Positions 22,665 to 35,435 of a stretch of 64,000 bases of DNA are shown in pieces. Made by a program: the position numbers and the translations under genes. Source of the stretch: Bolinopsis microptera (taxonomy: Eukaryota > Ctenophora > Tentaculata > Lobata > Bolinopsidae); the NCBI RefSeq assembly GCF_026151205.1, contig NC_087078.1, forward strand, positions 4,731,675-4,795,674. The letters run 5' to 3'. The first letter of the stretch is position 1. The number at the start of each line of letters is the position of its first letter. Under the pieces are notes generated by a model. It was given only the letters and a program-made list of their open reading frames with translations. It made no database searches and was not told the DNA's origin.

Positions 22665-22830
22665 CCCCACAATACCCCACAATGCCACACAATAGCCCAC
22701 AATAGCCCACAATAGCCCACAATAGTGACAATACCCCAAAATAACCCAAAATACCCCAAAATACCCCACAATACCCAACAATACCCCACAATACCCCACA
22801 ATACCCCACAATGCCCCACAATGCCCCATA
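22665..22830. repeat. 10-bp minisatellite (ATACCCCACA)n
   Basis: About 16 imperfect decamers (ATACCCCACA, ATAGCCCACA, ATGCCCCACA). Confidence 0.88.
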
Positions 22831-23152
22831 ATAGCTGGTATCTCAGTAATGATAAGCTAAGGCAGATAATATTCTACTTTGGTACTTGAGAATACTGTGA
22901 CTAGTTTATCAACGGCTGGGCGAATTAAAGATTTGTCCGGGTGGTTGAGTGACAATATTCCTATAGTGTCTATATACAGTGTCTATATATAGACACGAAC
23001 ATTTTTAGGCCGGAAAAATTTAGGCTGGCCATTTTTTTCCGGAAAAATGACAGCCTTTTATTTATTATACTTTTATACTGTTACCCTTACAATCAGTATA
23101 TATTTTTTCGATTATGTCGTTAGTGACCTTATTTGTCATGTGTAACTGTAAG

Positions 23153-23400
23153 TAGTGGCGTAACGTTGCCTGTTGCCCCCCCCCCCCCGCTGAAAAAGCG
23201 CCCCCTGTTGGCGCCCCTCCCCTTTTGGCGACCCTCCCTAAAATTGAACAAATTAGATGATTTTAGAGGATACGCCGGTAAAATCTCTAAAAAGTGTGTT
23301 TCTAGATCAAACCGCGCAGTTTTGCTAGTACCGTAGTTAAGTTTTTCGAAATTGTTTCACATTCAAACGACGATTCGGCGCCCCTTAAGATTTTAAAATT
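23153..23400. mobile_element. MITE fragment with GTGGCGTAACG terminus
   Basis: Begins AGTGGCGTAACG, then a poly-C run and GCTGAAAAAGCGCCCCCTGT. The interior is shared with 44925-45241, whose right end is CGTTACGCCACC, so the pair defines inverted termini. This copy lacks a clear right end. Confidence 0.65.
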
Positions 23401-23427
23401 TTTTCGCTATACTTATTATTAAAGGCT

Positions 23428-23772
23428 GATACTAAACTCGGGGTGGGTGGACAGTAAACTAGGGGGTGTGAAGAGTAAACTAGGGAGGTGGGTGGAGAGC
23501 AAACTAGGGGGTGTGGAGAGTAAACTAGGGAGGTGGGTGGAGAGCAAACTAGGGGGTGGATGGAGAGTAAACTAGGGAGGTGGGTGGAGAGCAAACTAGG
23601 GGGTGTGGAGAGTAAACTAGGGAGGTGGGTGGAGAGCAAACTAGGGGGTGTGAAGAGTAAACTAGGGAGGTGGGTGGAGAGCAAACTAGGGGGTGGGTGG
23701 AGAGTAAACTAGGGGGTGGGTGGAAAGAAAAATATAGGGGTGGGTGAACAGGGGGGTGGGTGAACAGTAAAC
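23428..23772. repeat. G-rich ~20-24-bp minisatellite
   Basis: About 15 irregular units of AGTAAACTAGGGAGGTGGGT with GGAGAGCA. Runs of G on the plus strand could form quadruplexes. Confidence 0.85.
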
Positions 23773-23789
23773 TATAACTGTATAAGGGG

Positions 23790-24000
23790 ATTTGGATAGT
23801 CTACCTTACTCACCAGGAAATTTGCATTCAAAAAGGTATAAAGTAAACCACTGATTGTTCTAGTTGCTGAAGCGAGAACACAATTGTGTATAGCTAATCG
23901 TGCTTTGTCGAGTGAGAGCGTGTGTAATTTGTCAGTAATCACCATAATGTCCCTAGTCTCTGTTCTAGACCTGAACCCAGCCTGATTATCTACACAGGCC
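23790..24000 (-). pseudogene. LINE-type reverse transcriptase fragment
   Basis: Minus-strand open stretch of about 70 codons with DNQAGFRSRTETRDIMVI near its start, resembling the NQAGFR segment of non-LTR reverse transcriptases that is followed by a T-x-D motif. Frames on either side are closed and no catalytic YADD box was found, so it is a short relic. Identification rests on one motif. Confidence 0.45.
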
Positions 24001-24385
24001 CAGCAACACTATCTACACAGTTTCCTTTGTTTGCAAGATCTAAGGATCTTCTTGTTCAATGGTTATTCATCATACTTATAACTTTATAATAGTCGGCCAG
24101 AGTTCAGGAGTTCCGTAAGTTTTAATCCGTATTATGAACATTGGGCCACGATAGTGTATAATATTATATGCTACCTCTCACTACCTTATATATTTTATAC
24201 TTATAATGTAAGTTGTAACCCGTGCCTATAATACGGCCGGGTCTTCACTATCGCAGTTGAAATGCAAAAGTATAAACCCGCCTATTATATTCGAAAACAC
24301 GCATTATATTGTCGTATGGAAGTATCATGAACTCTCTCTATAGTCTAAACAGACCGCAACAAGCGTATAGTATTACATGACAGTG

Positions 24386-24539
<154 letters not shown>

Positions 24540-24540
<1 letters not shown>

Positions 24541-24566
24541 TTTATTGGGATTATTAGTATTGATAT
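24540..24566 (-). mobile_element. Helitron-like 5' terminus beside the CA array
   Basis: Minus strand reads ACTAATAATCCCAATAAATC then TGTGTG, matching 12365-12393. Only the terminus and the expanded TG tract are recognisable. Confidence 0.5.
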
Positions 24567-24647
24567 ATTGTGAGGTAATAAAGTAATAAGTGCGCGGGAT
24601 CAAAAAAGAAGAAGAAACATTTTACGGTCGCTACAATTCTACTACTA

Positions 24648-26172
24648 GTACTACTACAACTACTACAACTACTACAACTACTACAACTACTACAACTACT
24701 ACAACTACTACAACTACTACAACTACTACAACTACTACAACTACTACAACTACTACAACTACTACAACTACTACAACTACTACAACTACTACAACTACTA
24801 CAACTACTACAACTACTACAACTACTACAACTACTACAACTACTACAACTACTACAACTACTACAACTACTACAACTACTACAACTACTACAACTACTAC
24901 AACTACTACAACTACTACAACTACTACAACTACTACAACTACTACAACTACTACAACTACTACAACTACTACAACTACTACAACTACTACAACTACTACA
25001 ACTACTACAACTACTACAACTACTACAACTACTACAACTACTACAACTACTACAACTACTACAACTACTACAACTACTACAACTACTACAACTACTACAA
25101 CTACTACAACTACTACAACTACTACAACTACTACAACTACTACAACTACTACAACTACTACAACTACTACAACTACTACAACTACTACAACTACTACAAC
25201 TACTACAACTACTACAACTACTACAACTACTACAACTACTACAACTACTACAACTACTACAACTACTACAACTACTACAACTACTACAACTACTACAACT
25301 ACTACAACTACTACAACTACTACAACTACTACAACTACTACAACTACTACAACTACTACAACTACTACAACTACTACAACTACTACAACTACTACAACTA
25401 CTACAACTACTACAACTACTACAACTACTACAACTACTACAACTACTACAACTACTACAACTACTACAACTACTACAACTACTACAACTACTACAACTAC
25501 TACAACTACTACAACTACTACAACTACTACAACTACTACAACTACTACAACTACTACAACTACTACAACTACTACAACTACTACAACTACTACAACTACT
25601 ACAACTACTACAACTACTACAACTACTACAACTACTACAACTACTACAACTACTACAACTACTACAACTACTACAACTACTACAACTACTACAACTACTA
25701 CAACTACTACAACTACTACAACTACTACAACTACTACAACTACTACAACTACTACAACTACTACAACTACTACAACTACTACAACTACTACAACTACTAC
25801 AACTACTACAACTACTACAACTACTACAACTACTACAACTACTACAACTACTACAACTACTACAACTACTACAACTACTACAACTACTACAACTACTACA
25901 ACTACTACAACTACTACAACTACTACAACTACTACAACTACTACAACTACTACAACTACTACAACTACTACAACTACTACAACTACTACAACTACTACAA
26001 CTACTACAACTACTACAACTACTACAACTACTACAACTACTACAACTACTACAACTACTACAACTACTACAACTACTACAACTACTACAACTACTACAAC
26101 TACTACAACTACTACAACTACTACAACTACTACAACTACTACAACTACTACAACTACTACAACTACTACTAC
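24648..26172. repeat. 9-bp array (ACAACTACT)n, 1.5 kb
   Basis: About 168 copies of the 9-mer with no visible variant except ACT triplets at both ends. It yields open frames of threonine (plus) and cysteine/serine (minus) that are not genes. Confidence 0.97.
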
Positions 26173-27178
26173 TAAGCATTAATACGAACTAATACTATTA
26201 CTAAGTACTAAGTCATGTTGACGGTCCCAAGCCCGTGTAAAGAGGGAGGGCCAGGGTTGTCTCCAGTGCAATGCAGTGGATCGGGTGCAATGGGTCAGCT
26301 GCTCGTTCACCTTCAATTCCTTGCTACAGAATTATCAAACTCTCTGTGAGGCCAGCAACTGGGCAAAGCCCCCAGTGGCTTGATGAGAAGAGGGGTAACT
26401 CGTTATGATCGAGAGGATTCTGTCAACTTTACAGTACGTCAGTTAGCACTGAACCGAGTGGAATGTAGAAACCTGTTACGTCGTACTAGAGATGTGTGTG
26501 ATTCAGGCCACTCCAATAGGAAAGGAGAGCGGAGACCTCTTCATGCAGCATGCATATTTAATGGATGGTTTACTAGTTACTACACTATAAGCTGGTATCT
26601 ACACCGGGACTCTTCTAATTCATACAGGGAGCAGCAGAATTATACCTGTATAGTTAGACTTCTCATACATAATACAGAACAGACTAGGGGTGGTATTGTA
26701 TGGTGTGGGGGAGGGGGTAGCAGAGTGTAGTTCAAGTACTTTAGTAGCAGCGTGTACTTCAGGTACTCTAGTAGCAGTTGAAATTACCAATTCCAATCAC
26801 CAGATCCCAATGCGTAAGTGCTCCATAGCTGATAGCGGCACAGCTTCTCACATAAAAGGTAAAAGCCAGCCGACTATCTATATTGTATGCAACTGGAAAG
26901 TGTAGCACGATTTACCTGCAGGTAATTTCATTGGCAGAACGCAGTTATATGTTGTACAGGCGAGGTTAATGAGATTAGGTAGTATTGTGAGCTGTAGCTT
27001 TGTGGGCCACGGGGCAATCAGGCGATTACAGCAACATCCTGACAGCAAACTTAGCCCCTCTTCCAGTAATTTGTCTATTAGACGCTAATTGATCGAGATC
27101 TGTTCTAATTTCAGGTTTCTTCGCCGAGTAGTAATAATTCCTAATGATTGTGATTCACGGTGTTGTTTTCAACGAGAA
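26173..27178. other. Gene-poor interval
   Basis: Contains a 116-codon plus frame (26380-26730) beginning MMRRGVTRYDREDSV with no recognised domain, and an overlapping 71-codon frame. Composition near 26210-26400 (GC-richer, TTCACCTTCAATTCCTTGCT) differs from the surroundings and may be a mobile-element relic. I see no splice structure. Confidence 0.35.
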
Positions 27179-27179
27179 T

Positions 27180-27442
27180 AGAAACTTGGAGACTTGGAGA
27201 CTTGGAAACCTGGAAACTTGGAAACTTGGAAACTTGGAAACTTGGAAACTTGGAAACATGAATACTTGGATACTTGGAGACTTGGAAACTTGGAAACTTG
27301 GAAACTTGGAGACATGAATACTTGGATACTTGGAGACTTGGAAACTTTGAAACTTGGAAACTTTGAGACTTGGAGACTTGGAAACTTGGAAACTTGGAAA
27401 CTTGAAGACTTGGATACTTGGAGACTTGGGGACATGAATATT
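27180..27442. repeat. 9-bp minisatellite (GAAACTTGG)n
   Basis: About 28 units mixing GAAACTTG, GAGACTTG, GATACTTG and GACATGAATA. Open in several frames on both strands; not a gene. Confidence 0.92.
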
Positions 27443-27989
27443 TGGATAAGACACCCTCCAAATTTTAAATGGCAGGGTACCCGTGATCGCGGGTCGAACT
27501 GTTAAATAATATACATTATTGAGTACCTACGCAGAATGCAAGACCTTTTTAAGAAACTTATATTATGCGTACTAAAATTGCTGAAAAGGGCAAGACTCTT
27601 ACAAAGTTACAGCAACGTTGCCAACTGGATTCGAATCAAAATAAGTTTACTTTATCTGAAATAAATATTATCATGTATCAGAGGTACAACTACAAGAACT
27701 TAATTGAAAGTCAACTTCATTAGCGCGCGAGGACTTCCATTTAGAAATTTAAATTGTAATGAAGCTAATTTAGAAAATATTTAATATCGTTTTGATTATT
27801 GTATTTATGTATTGTATTGCAGTATTGGTCAGTATTGATGTAATATGTATTATATATATTTCGAAAATTTTATTGAGTACGCTTATATGGCATGGTATGA
27901 CTATGACTATGACTATGAGTATGAGCCTGAGGTCAAAAACAAATATGCTTCTACATATTTGTATATTGCAAATATTATTATTTGGAGTC

Positions 27990-28412
27990 GGCCCCCGCTC
28001 TTTGCGCGGGACTTTCCAGAGCGTGCTAAATCACTCTACAGTCGATCTTCGGATCGTTCTAAAAGGGCCCCCAACAGTTTAAACCAACTTCAATCGATGT
28101 ATTTCGGACGCTGTTTCCGAATCACCCCCCCATGACATAGGGTTAAAATGCTCCCCTAGCTGTCGAGATATTGGCGAAAAACTGTCTCGATTACGTGATA
28201 TGACCGTATAAGGAAGTTAGTCTAATTTCTCGTTAGGGTTAGAGTTTCAGCATATGCTTTTGTTAAGGATTGGGTTAAGGTTAGCCTTAGGGTTGGGATC
28301 AGATTAAAGGGTTAGGGTTTCGAATAGTCGTTCAGGACCAGCTAGAGAACGGGTTGAAAAAGTCACGTGACAGTCGAGTGTAGAGTGATTAATCATCATC
28401 CGGACTTTCCCT
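27990..28412. mobile_element. Dispersed repeat with interstitial TTAGGG tracts, copy 1
   Basis: Contains TCTACAGTCGATCTTCGGAT, ACATAGGGTTAAAATGCTCC, several GGTTAGGGTTAG-like tracts and TAGAGTGATTAATCATCATC. An inverted, diverged copy occupies 52700-53030 and a short piece is at 50405-50465. A hairpin CCCGCTCTTTGCGCGGG sits at one end. No coding sequence. Confidence 0.75.
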
Positions 28413-29334
28413 TTTTCATAGTTGATCTACAAGACTAGCTTAAGCCAGGTAACTAAATTCTACAAGTTATACTAAATTGCGTAATCATAGCCCGTTAATG
28501 ATGTAACCTTTAATTTCTCCATAGCTTCACTTAAAATTAAACAATTACTGATAGCACCATTAGCTAAAGCCAAAGGGTAAAACTAAAAGCTAAGATGAGA
28601 AGTACGTACCTACCTGGCTTAAAGTACGTACGGTACGAGGTTTTTATTAGTACGTACCTAAGTCTACCACTACTTGTGGCCACAAGTACGAAATTTGTTT
28701 GAAAAAATGGTCTCCGCTCCATCTTTTTGTTCCCTCGAGTATTTTTATTGCGTCGATTGAACGTTAAATTGACCGGGATATATTTAATAATTGATATTAC
28801 ATTTTGCTACCGAATCAAACGTATTTTCGTAAAAAGTACCTACAATTTGAGAAAAAAGCGCCCCACTTCTAATTGGTTTCAGTTACTTTGAAATAATTGT
28901 TATAGACATACTCATAGTCGCGTTGTAATATTTATTATTTCTAAAATTTTTGACCGCGCACAAAAAGGAGTTTACAACGTGTATCAAAGGCGACTCAATA
29001 TGCATTTGCCGTTTGATAATATGTCCTTCAAGACACACGTCAATTATTAGCGCTCAAAGCGAACGACTTTTCGGGGATATTACGTCCTGAGAACATTATA
29101 ATACACATTTCTTTTTGTCCTCAGAGTGGAACTCCTGCTAGCTACACTCAAGGACTGAGGACTCCCTAAGTATATACCATAATTATATTTATAAACATAA
29201 ATAACAATCAATTTCAACGCAAAAAATATCGGGAGTCTTGAAGCTGTCGCTACCTGGTAGCGGTTCAGGTCTCATGGTGCTTAGACTTAGAGTTAGACTT
29301 AGAGCAAACTCTTTTCCCTTGTATAAACCTCCGC
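28413..29334. other. Gene-free AT-rich interval
   Basis: No ORF, splice-bounded exon or repeat that I can support, apart from short GTACGTAC tracts near 28605-28660. Confidence 0.5.
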
Positions 29335-30215
29335 GAGCGCCAGGCAGGGACTTTATTCCGAGCGAGGCCCTGGCCTGGCGAAGTTTTTTTGTGGGGATAC
29401 AAGCCTAAGTTGGATTTCCAGTGCATGGCAGGGCTTGACGGATGTTACTCGTATAAATTTCTTCGAAGTAGCGCGCGCCGCTTTCTTCTCGAAATTATAG
29501 CACTTGCCCAATACAAGGCAAGTGCTACAAGTACAAAGTAGCGTGCGCCGGGCTAGTCCATTTACAATGGACAATTGCAGGGCCATGGCATGGTGAGAGT
29601 TCCTGGGGAAGGTTGCTGGGGAGGTTATCCAAATAGGTTGTCCTTTATCAATCATCTGTTCCACAAATTTGAAAATGTGGTTAAGTCTACTATTGAGTTC
29701 CTCCATTGTAATAATTATAAGGAGATTGTTGGAGGACTTCGCCGCTTCGACGCGCCGCGCGAACTAGCATTCTTGCTTCGCATCGATGATCGAAGCAACG
29801 TCGACGAAGCAACGTCGACGAAGCAACGTCGACGAAGCAACGTCGACGAAGCAACGTCGACGAAGCAACGTCGACGAAGCAACGTCGACGAAGCAACGTC
29901 GACGAAGCAACGTCGACGAAGCAACGTCGACGATCGTTGCTCTGCTTCGCAGAGCAACGATCTCGACGGATTGACATCGTCAATCAAGGAGATTGATACA
30001 CGTGTAGCAGTATATTAATATAAGGAGAGGTTTGCCGAAAATCCTCATCCTCATCCTGAGCGTCATGTGCTGAATATATGCTAAAAGTGCTGGGATGTTT
30101 CAGCTTCTCAGCAGTGTCACAATCTTGCGTCTCGAAGTTGACGTTATTCGCCACGTGCTGATAATATGCTAGTGGCCTGTGGCCTGTCAGCCCGCTAGCA
30201 TATTCGCAATACACA
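29335..30215. mobile_element. Hairpin-rich element with 14-bp internal array
   Basis: GC-rich hairpins include CTTGCCCAATACAAGGCAAG (29505-29524), a stem with loop TTC at 29932-29962 (GATCGTTGCTCTGC paired with GCAGAGCAACGATC), GATTGACATCGTCAATC (29969-29985) and a weaker one near 30160-30205. Between about 29796 and 29931 there are ten copies of GTCGACGAAGCAAC. The open frames on both strands (29575-30018 plus, for example) are due to the array. It resembles the hairpin-ended elements at 15870 and 37218 in style, not in sequence. Confidence 0.5.
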
Positions 30216-30892
30216 TATAATTATAACCAGAGGAGTTTATAACGGGTAAAAAATCAATAAATTGAATCTACCCCAGTGTTTTAGAGAGTTTTCCAATAAC
30301 AATCTTATTGTGAAACGCAGTGCTGTTCAGCGTTTCATCTTATTGTTAATACATATAATTGTTAATACATCCAAACTTTAAGCTTTTAAGTTTGCCATTT
30401 CCAAACCTTGAGCTGCTCTAACAGTGTGTCACCATGGCTAACAGTTTCAATATGAAATAGTTTAATCTTCCATCTTCATTAAGGGTATTAAACCACCACC
30501 TGTTGAACACACTTCTCGCACAGTAGGGGATCAAGTCAAGTGCTTGTGATACGATTAATATCACAACCAGTCAACCAATAGCTTGTTACTTAGAAGGGCA
30601 CGTGGCTAGAGCCAGCCAAACACAGCTCTTCAAGACGATCATATGGTGGGTTTATAAGACATGGTGTGTTAGTTAGGAAACATGTATTCTTCTTATCAGG
30701 TTCAGACACATTTGTAGTGGTTGCGATCGCTTACTCTTCTTATCAGGTTCAGACACATTTGTAGTGGTTGCGATCGCTTACTCTTCTTATCAGGTTAAGA
30801 AAACTTTCATTTTCCTTTTACTAAAATCCATATTTCATATCAACCAGTTGTTTTCCTATAACTAAAATCTATACATTTACCTAACTCAGAGA
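30216..30892. other. 5' flank of the Tctex1 gene
   Basis: No gene. About 2.3 tandem copies of a 47-bp unit (30690-30797) contain ACTCTTCTTATCAGGTTCAG and TTGCGATCGC. They lie about 100-200 bp upstream of the start codon and may be part of the promoter or 5' UTR. Confidence 0.5.
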
Positions 30893-33072
30893 ATGCAAGG
30901 CCGTGACCCATCTCAGCTAGAAAGCACAACGCAAACCTCACATGACATCACTCAAGCCTCGCGTGACGTCACACAGCCCTCGCGTGACGTCACACAAATG
31001 ACGTCACTAAAACAGAAGTCAGTTCAGATCACTAACCGGAGGTTATCTGCTTCTACATATCAGGGCTCAACTACTTCAGAGGAAACTCATGTACAATCAC
31101 AGGTTTGCTTGTGTGGCGATAGTAGTAAGTACTTAAGTAGGTACCTGAGTAAGTACCTGAGTAAATACCTGAGTGAGTACCTGAGTAAGTACCTGAGTAA
31201 GTACCTGAGTGAGTACCTGAGTAAGTACCTGAGTAAGTACCTGAGTAAGTACCTGAGTAAGTACCTGAGTTAGTACTTGAGTAAGTACTTGAGTAAGTAC
31301 TTGAGTAAGTACTTGAGTAAGTACTTGAGTAAGTACCTGAGTAAGTACCCGAGTAAGTACCTGAGTAAGTACCTGAGTAAGTACCTGAGTATGCGGGGGG
31401 AGGAGGCTACTTCCCCGCTTTACCTGGATACCTAGGAAGACAAGGCCCCAAGGAAAATAAAAGCTTAAGTTATCACAGAAAATCTAACATAGATAATTTT
31501 CAGCTGGCCTATGAAAACACGTACCAACTAGAACCATATCCACACCAGCTGTTCTCCGTGAAACGTATTCAGGACATCATCAAAGCAGTTTTCATTCAAA
31601 AGTTAGAAAACGTCAAGTAAGTTACTGCAATAACTATAAGTACATAACCTAACTTGCAGAAGGTACGAGTCTAAATTTCACCACCTTTGTTATATTATTA
31701 ACATATATAATATGTAGCTTCCCTAAATATGATACATCGGCCTAATCCCTGGATATTGTGTTTGTCGCTGTTGTACAGTACCTTGCATATGCATGACAGT
31801 AAGTAGTTATAAACAGTTGTTATAAACATTGTACAGCAGGAGTGTAGGAATGATTTTCTTCATGGAATCATGGGGGGCCAAATTCTAAATATTTTTTGTC
31901 TGAATTTCGAAACATTTTCAGGTAAGGACAAATAACACGGGAGGACTATAGTGCAAAGAAACTGCTGCTCACAGTAGCAATAACAGTGTTATTGTTATTG
32001 TTATTGTTATTGTTATTGTTATTGTTATTGTTATTGTTATTGTTATTGTTATTGTTATTGTTATTGTTATTGTTATTGTTATTGTTATTGTTATTGTTAT
32101 TGTTATTGTTATTGTTATTGTTATTGTTATTGTTATTGTTATTGTTATTGTTATTGTTATTGTTATTGTTATTGTTATTGTTATTGTTATTGTTATTGTT
32201 ATTGTTATTGTTATTGTTATTGTTATTGTTATTGTTATTGTTATTGTTATTGTTATTGTTATTGTTATTGTTATTGTTATTGTTATTGTTATTGTTATTG
32301 TTATTGTTATTGTTATTGTTATTGTTATTGTTATTGTTATTGTTATTGTTATTGTTATTGTTATTGTTATTGTTATTGTTATTGTTATTGTTATTGTTAT
32401 TGTTATTGTTATTGTTATTGTTATTGTTATTGTTATTGTTATTGTTATTGTTATTGTTATTGTTATTGTTATTGTTATTGTTATTGTTATTGTTATTGTT
32501 ATTGTTATTGTTATTGTTATTGTTATTGTTATTGTTATTGTTATTGTTATTGTTATTGTTATTGTTATAATTGTTATTGCTATTTTATCCCGCAGATACA
32601 CATCCGATAGTTTTAGACTGATGTCTATCCAGCTGAGTGAACAGATCAAGACACAAGTAAAACAGGAGCTGTCATTCAACAACAGGTGCGATCTGAACTA
32701 AATATTTTACGCAATTTTTCCGCCAGTATTGTGATGATAAGTGACTATTTCAGTACATTAAGCTGTTACTTGAAAAAAAAAACCACTTTGGCCGCAGTGA
32801 CGATTTCGAGGTAAACCCTGGTTCATGCTTCGTTAACAAGTCATAAAAATTAAAAGTGTGCATAAAATATAAAAGTGTGCATTTTGTGATTGTGTCTTTA
32901 TCGCAGGTACAAGATAGTGGTCATGGTTACCATGGCACCGAAACAGTCACAAGCCATCCAGATAGCATCAAGGTGCATGTGGTACACGCCCACTGACAAG
33001 TTCGCGTCTTGGGAATTTACCGCAGACACTTTCTTCGCTGTGGGAGTCGTGTTCGGATTGTATTACGAGTAA
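30893..33072 (+). CDS. Tctex1-domain protein (DYNLT/TCTEX1D family), four exons
   Basis: Tctex1 light chains are homodimeric cargo-adaptor subunits of cytoplasmic or ciliary dynein. Exons 30893-31102, 31504-31616, 32596-32685 and 32907-33072 join in phase to about 191 residues. Residues 1-70 are a polar, probably disordered head with repeats of SRDVTQ and related units. The Tctex1 domain runs from ENTYQLEPYPHQLFSV (about 74) to the C-terminal AVGVVFGLYYE, and includes YTSDSFRLMSIQLSEQIK, RYKIVVMVTM and SRCMWYTPTDKFASWEF. The whole is typical of the longer TCTEX1D-type members. Exon 1 must end in phase 0, which selects CAG|GTTTGC at 31103 rather than the many GTAAGT copies in the array just downstream. 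Which paralogue it is cannot be fixed here. Confidence 0.88.
31128..31392. repeat. 12-bp array (GTAAGTACCTGA)n at an intron start
   Basis: About 22 copies in Tctex1 intron 1, starting some 25 nt after the donor. Every unit contains GTAAGTA, a near-consensus 5' splice site, but in the wrong phase for the next exon. Confidence 0.9.
31987..32572. repeat. 6-bp array (TTATTG)n
   Basis: About 97 perfect hexamers in Tctex1 intron 2, ending about 22 nt before the acceptor at 32595. The leucine and isoleucine/threonine frames are artefacts. Confidence 0.97.
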
Positions 33073-33109
33073 AAATAAATTAAACTTCAGTGATCAATTG
33101 GGAAGCTTT

Positions 33110-34492
33110 CAGACATGGGCGCCGCCGTAAACGCATAGGCGGGCGGCGGCGTGAAGCCATAATTTGGTCAGCGGCGGCGGCGTTTGACCGGCGTGGAAAA
33201 TTTTACCCGAACCATTGCTCAATTTTGTTCATGGAAATTTTGAGCGTAAGGACGAGGACTGACGTTCAAATTAGTTCACTACTTTAGTAGGCTAACTAAT
33301 ATTAAATATGTTGTTCAGTTCAACATTTATGATATCCATTTTTCAACCAGTAATTACTGTTAAAAAGACTCAGCATTCAGCTATGTGAAATTTACAGCTT
33401 ATTGACCACAGGGTATTTGAATTGATGTTAAAATGTGTAACCGCGTCAGTCGTGGTTGCCATCACTTGATAGGTATTGACTGCTGATCGTAGTCGAGTTG
33501 TTTAACTTAAAACAAATCACATATAATTCGGCACAATCCACGTCCAAACTGTTGAAAACGCAAATTGCCTCAGCTCTTGTCAAAGTAATTAAATTTGCAA
33601 GTGATGCGCAGAAAATGCGCACGTTTAAATGCTGGCAAATAAGATGCTTATATCCTAAAATACCAGAAATGCGGATAAATTTTGACGGCAGTGTGCGCAA
33701 ATCATTTTAATGAGGCGCAGCGTGTAGTTGTACTTGTATAGTAGCTAAGATCCCTTCTGCACGACGTAACCTTACTGGGCCGCGCTCAGCCTGTCATTCC
33801 GCCAAATCTTTATTATGTTAATGAACATAATAGCCTGGGGTCCTCAGGTAAGACGTAACCTAACTCCAAAATACTATTATTTTTTCGACATTCATGTACC
33901 TAATTATTGTTTTATCCTTCACAGTTTCAGCTCAGCAACAACAAGTTCCAATTAGGGGCCATCTACTTAGGACGTCCACCAAAATCGCAAATTTTCAGAC
34001 CACCCCCCTCCCTCTGTCCGGGTGTGTCCGAATTTTCGAAACCACCTCTCTCTCATCTTAGGAAAAGGAAAACAAAAAATCTTGTTCAACACCTAAAATT
34101 TTCAGGATACGCTCACAACTTCTTTAAAATATTTTTAATAATTGCAGTTGGTAAAAACCAGATTTCTAAAATTGTCTGGAGACCTTTTGGCCGTTATAAT
34201 AAGCCCCCGGCCCTCCGACCACACTTTTTCTATTGGTGCAGCATATTATGTGGCAGGTGTGTTAAAGCATAAAGCATGCATGCTTTATGCTTCATGAAAG
34301 AGCGCTCTGGTTAGTTTAGCAAGGATTGGGTATTCGGACAGCGTTATTTTAGTTAAAATGAAATTATCAGCTTTTTTTTCGAAACTCAATTAGCTGAAAA
34401 ATTTGAAAACGGCGCGCCGTTCAAAATTTCAAGGTGGCGGCGGCGTGAGTTATTTCATGGCGGCGTCGTATGACCGGCGGCGCCTATGTCTG
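33110..34492. mobile_element. Element with 18-bp GC-rich inverted termini (1.38 kb)
   Basis: Left end CAGACATGGGCGCCGCCG and right end CGGCGGCGCCTATGTCTG are inverted with one mismatch, and GCGGCGGCG-type repeats continue inward on both sides. The interior is AT-rich with unrecognised short ORFs, an internal AGGGGCCATCTACTTAGGAC start of another repeat type (33955) and the small palindromic repeat at 33768-33852. No target duplication was identified. It follows the Tctex1 stop codon by 38 bp, so it may overlap that gene's 3' UTR. Confidence 0.65.
33768..33852. repeat. 85-bp dispersed repeat, copy 1
   Basis: Contains GGGCCGCGCTCAGCCTGTCA and CATAATAGCCTGGGGTCCTC. The inverse occurs at 36547-36631. 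Confidence 0.8.
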
Positions 34493-34989
34493 GTTCTGCC
34501 ACCTGTAACCTGCTAAATTTAACCAAAGTTCTGAATGTTTGCGGAGTTATCCGACCAAATTCTGAATGTTTACGAAGTATATCCGACCAAGTTCTGAATG
34601 TTTTTGGTAGAAAGCTAATAATAAAATTGATAATAAAGTATTATTACCCGAGTAATAATACTCGGGTAATAACATTACCAAAAAGAGTTTGGTAAGATAT
34701 TTCTTATCCAAATATAATCCATTTTTCACATTACAGAAATACCGCCGATCCAGGTGGCTAATCATCTAAAAATGGCTGTTTTGTATTGACCTTATAGGTG
34801 ATCAATAAATACAAATAGACAACGCTTCCAAACATCTTACATAAACTAGTTTTTGTTCTTTTCGTCATATCAAAATTGTGGGAATCCGTCTCCCCCTCCG
34901 GGCATGTTTAAAACATTTGTCCAAGGTTCTGTCTCTTTGTGTCGAGACGGTGGTGAGCTGAAAGAGATAAGGTTCAACCTTGGTTCGCT

Positions 34990-35399
34990 TCATTATATAT
35001 AATATAACACCAGAATGTGTGTGTGTGTGTCTGTCTGTCTGTCTGTCTGTCCGTGTGTAATTTCCGGTCGGTTATACAAAAAAAACGGTAAGAGTTACGG
35101 GACTGATTTTTTCGGTATAGTGTCGACAAAACTCTGATGAAGCCCATAGGAAATTTTTTTTTAAATCGGCCGATGGTAAGTGGTTTAATTGATGGTTTTG
35201 TACCACAAATGTTACATAAAATTGCGTGAGCAGAACGGCAAGAGTTACGGGGCTTGCTCTCTCTCTCATTACTGTGTAATATGTTTTAGCTGCATTTAAG
35301 TAGCGTCATAATTGGATTAGCCTGGAAGATTCGCTGTAATGTTATACCTTAAGCTTATTAGGGGAGGGGGGACTGTTAGTGTTTGGGGTCTGTTTGGAC

Positions 35400-35435
<36 letters not shown>

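Noticed and set aside
24554-26182. 530-541-codon poly-threonine and cysteine/serine ORFs
   Set aside because: Pure translation of a 9-bp microsatellite in both directions.
26380-26730. 116-codon ORF as a gene
   Set aside because: No domain, no splice context, low-complexity end; kept only as a note.
28240-28320. True telomere end
   Set aside because: TTAGGG units are few, degenerate and embedded in a dispersed repeat with unique flanks.
31126-31140. GTAAGTAC at 31126 as the Tctex1 exon 1 donor
   Set aside because: It is in phase 1, whereas the next exon needs phase 0; the GTTTGC donor at 31103 fits.
31969-32682. Poly-leucine and isoleucine/threonine ORFs
   Set aside because: Hexamer array inside a Tctex1 intron bounded by matching splice phases.
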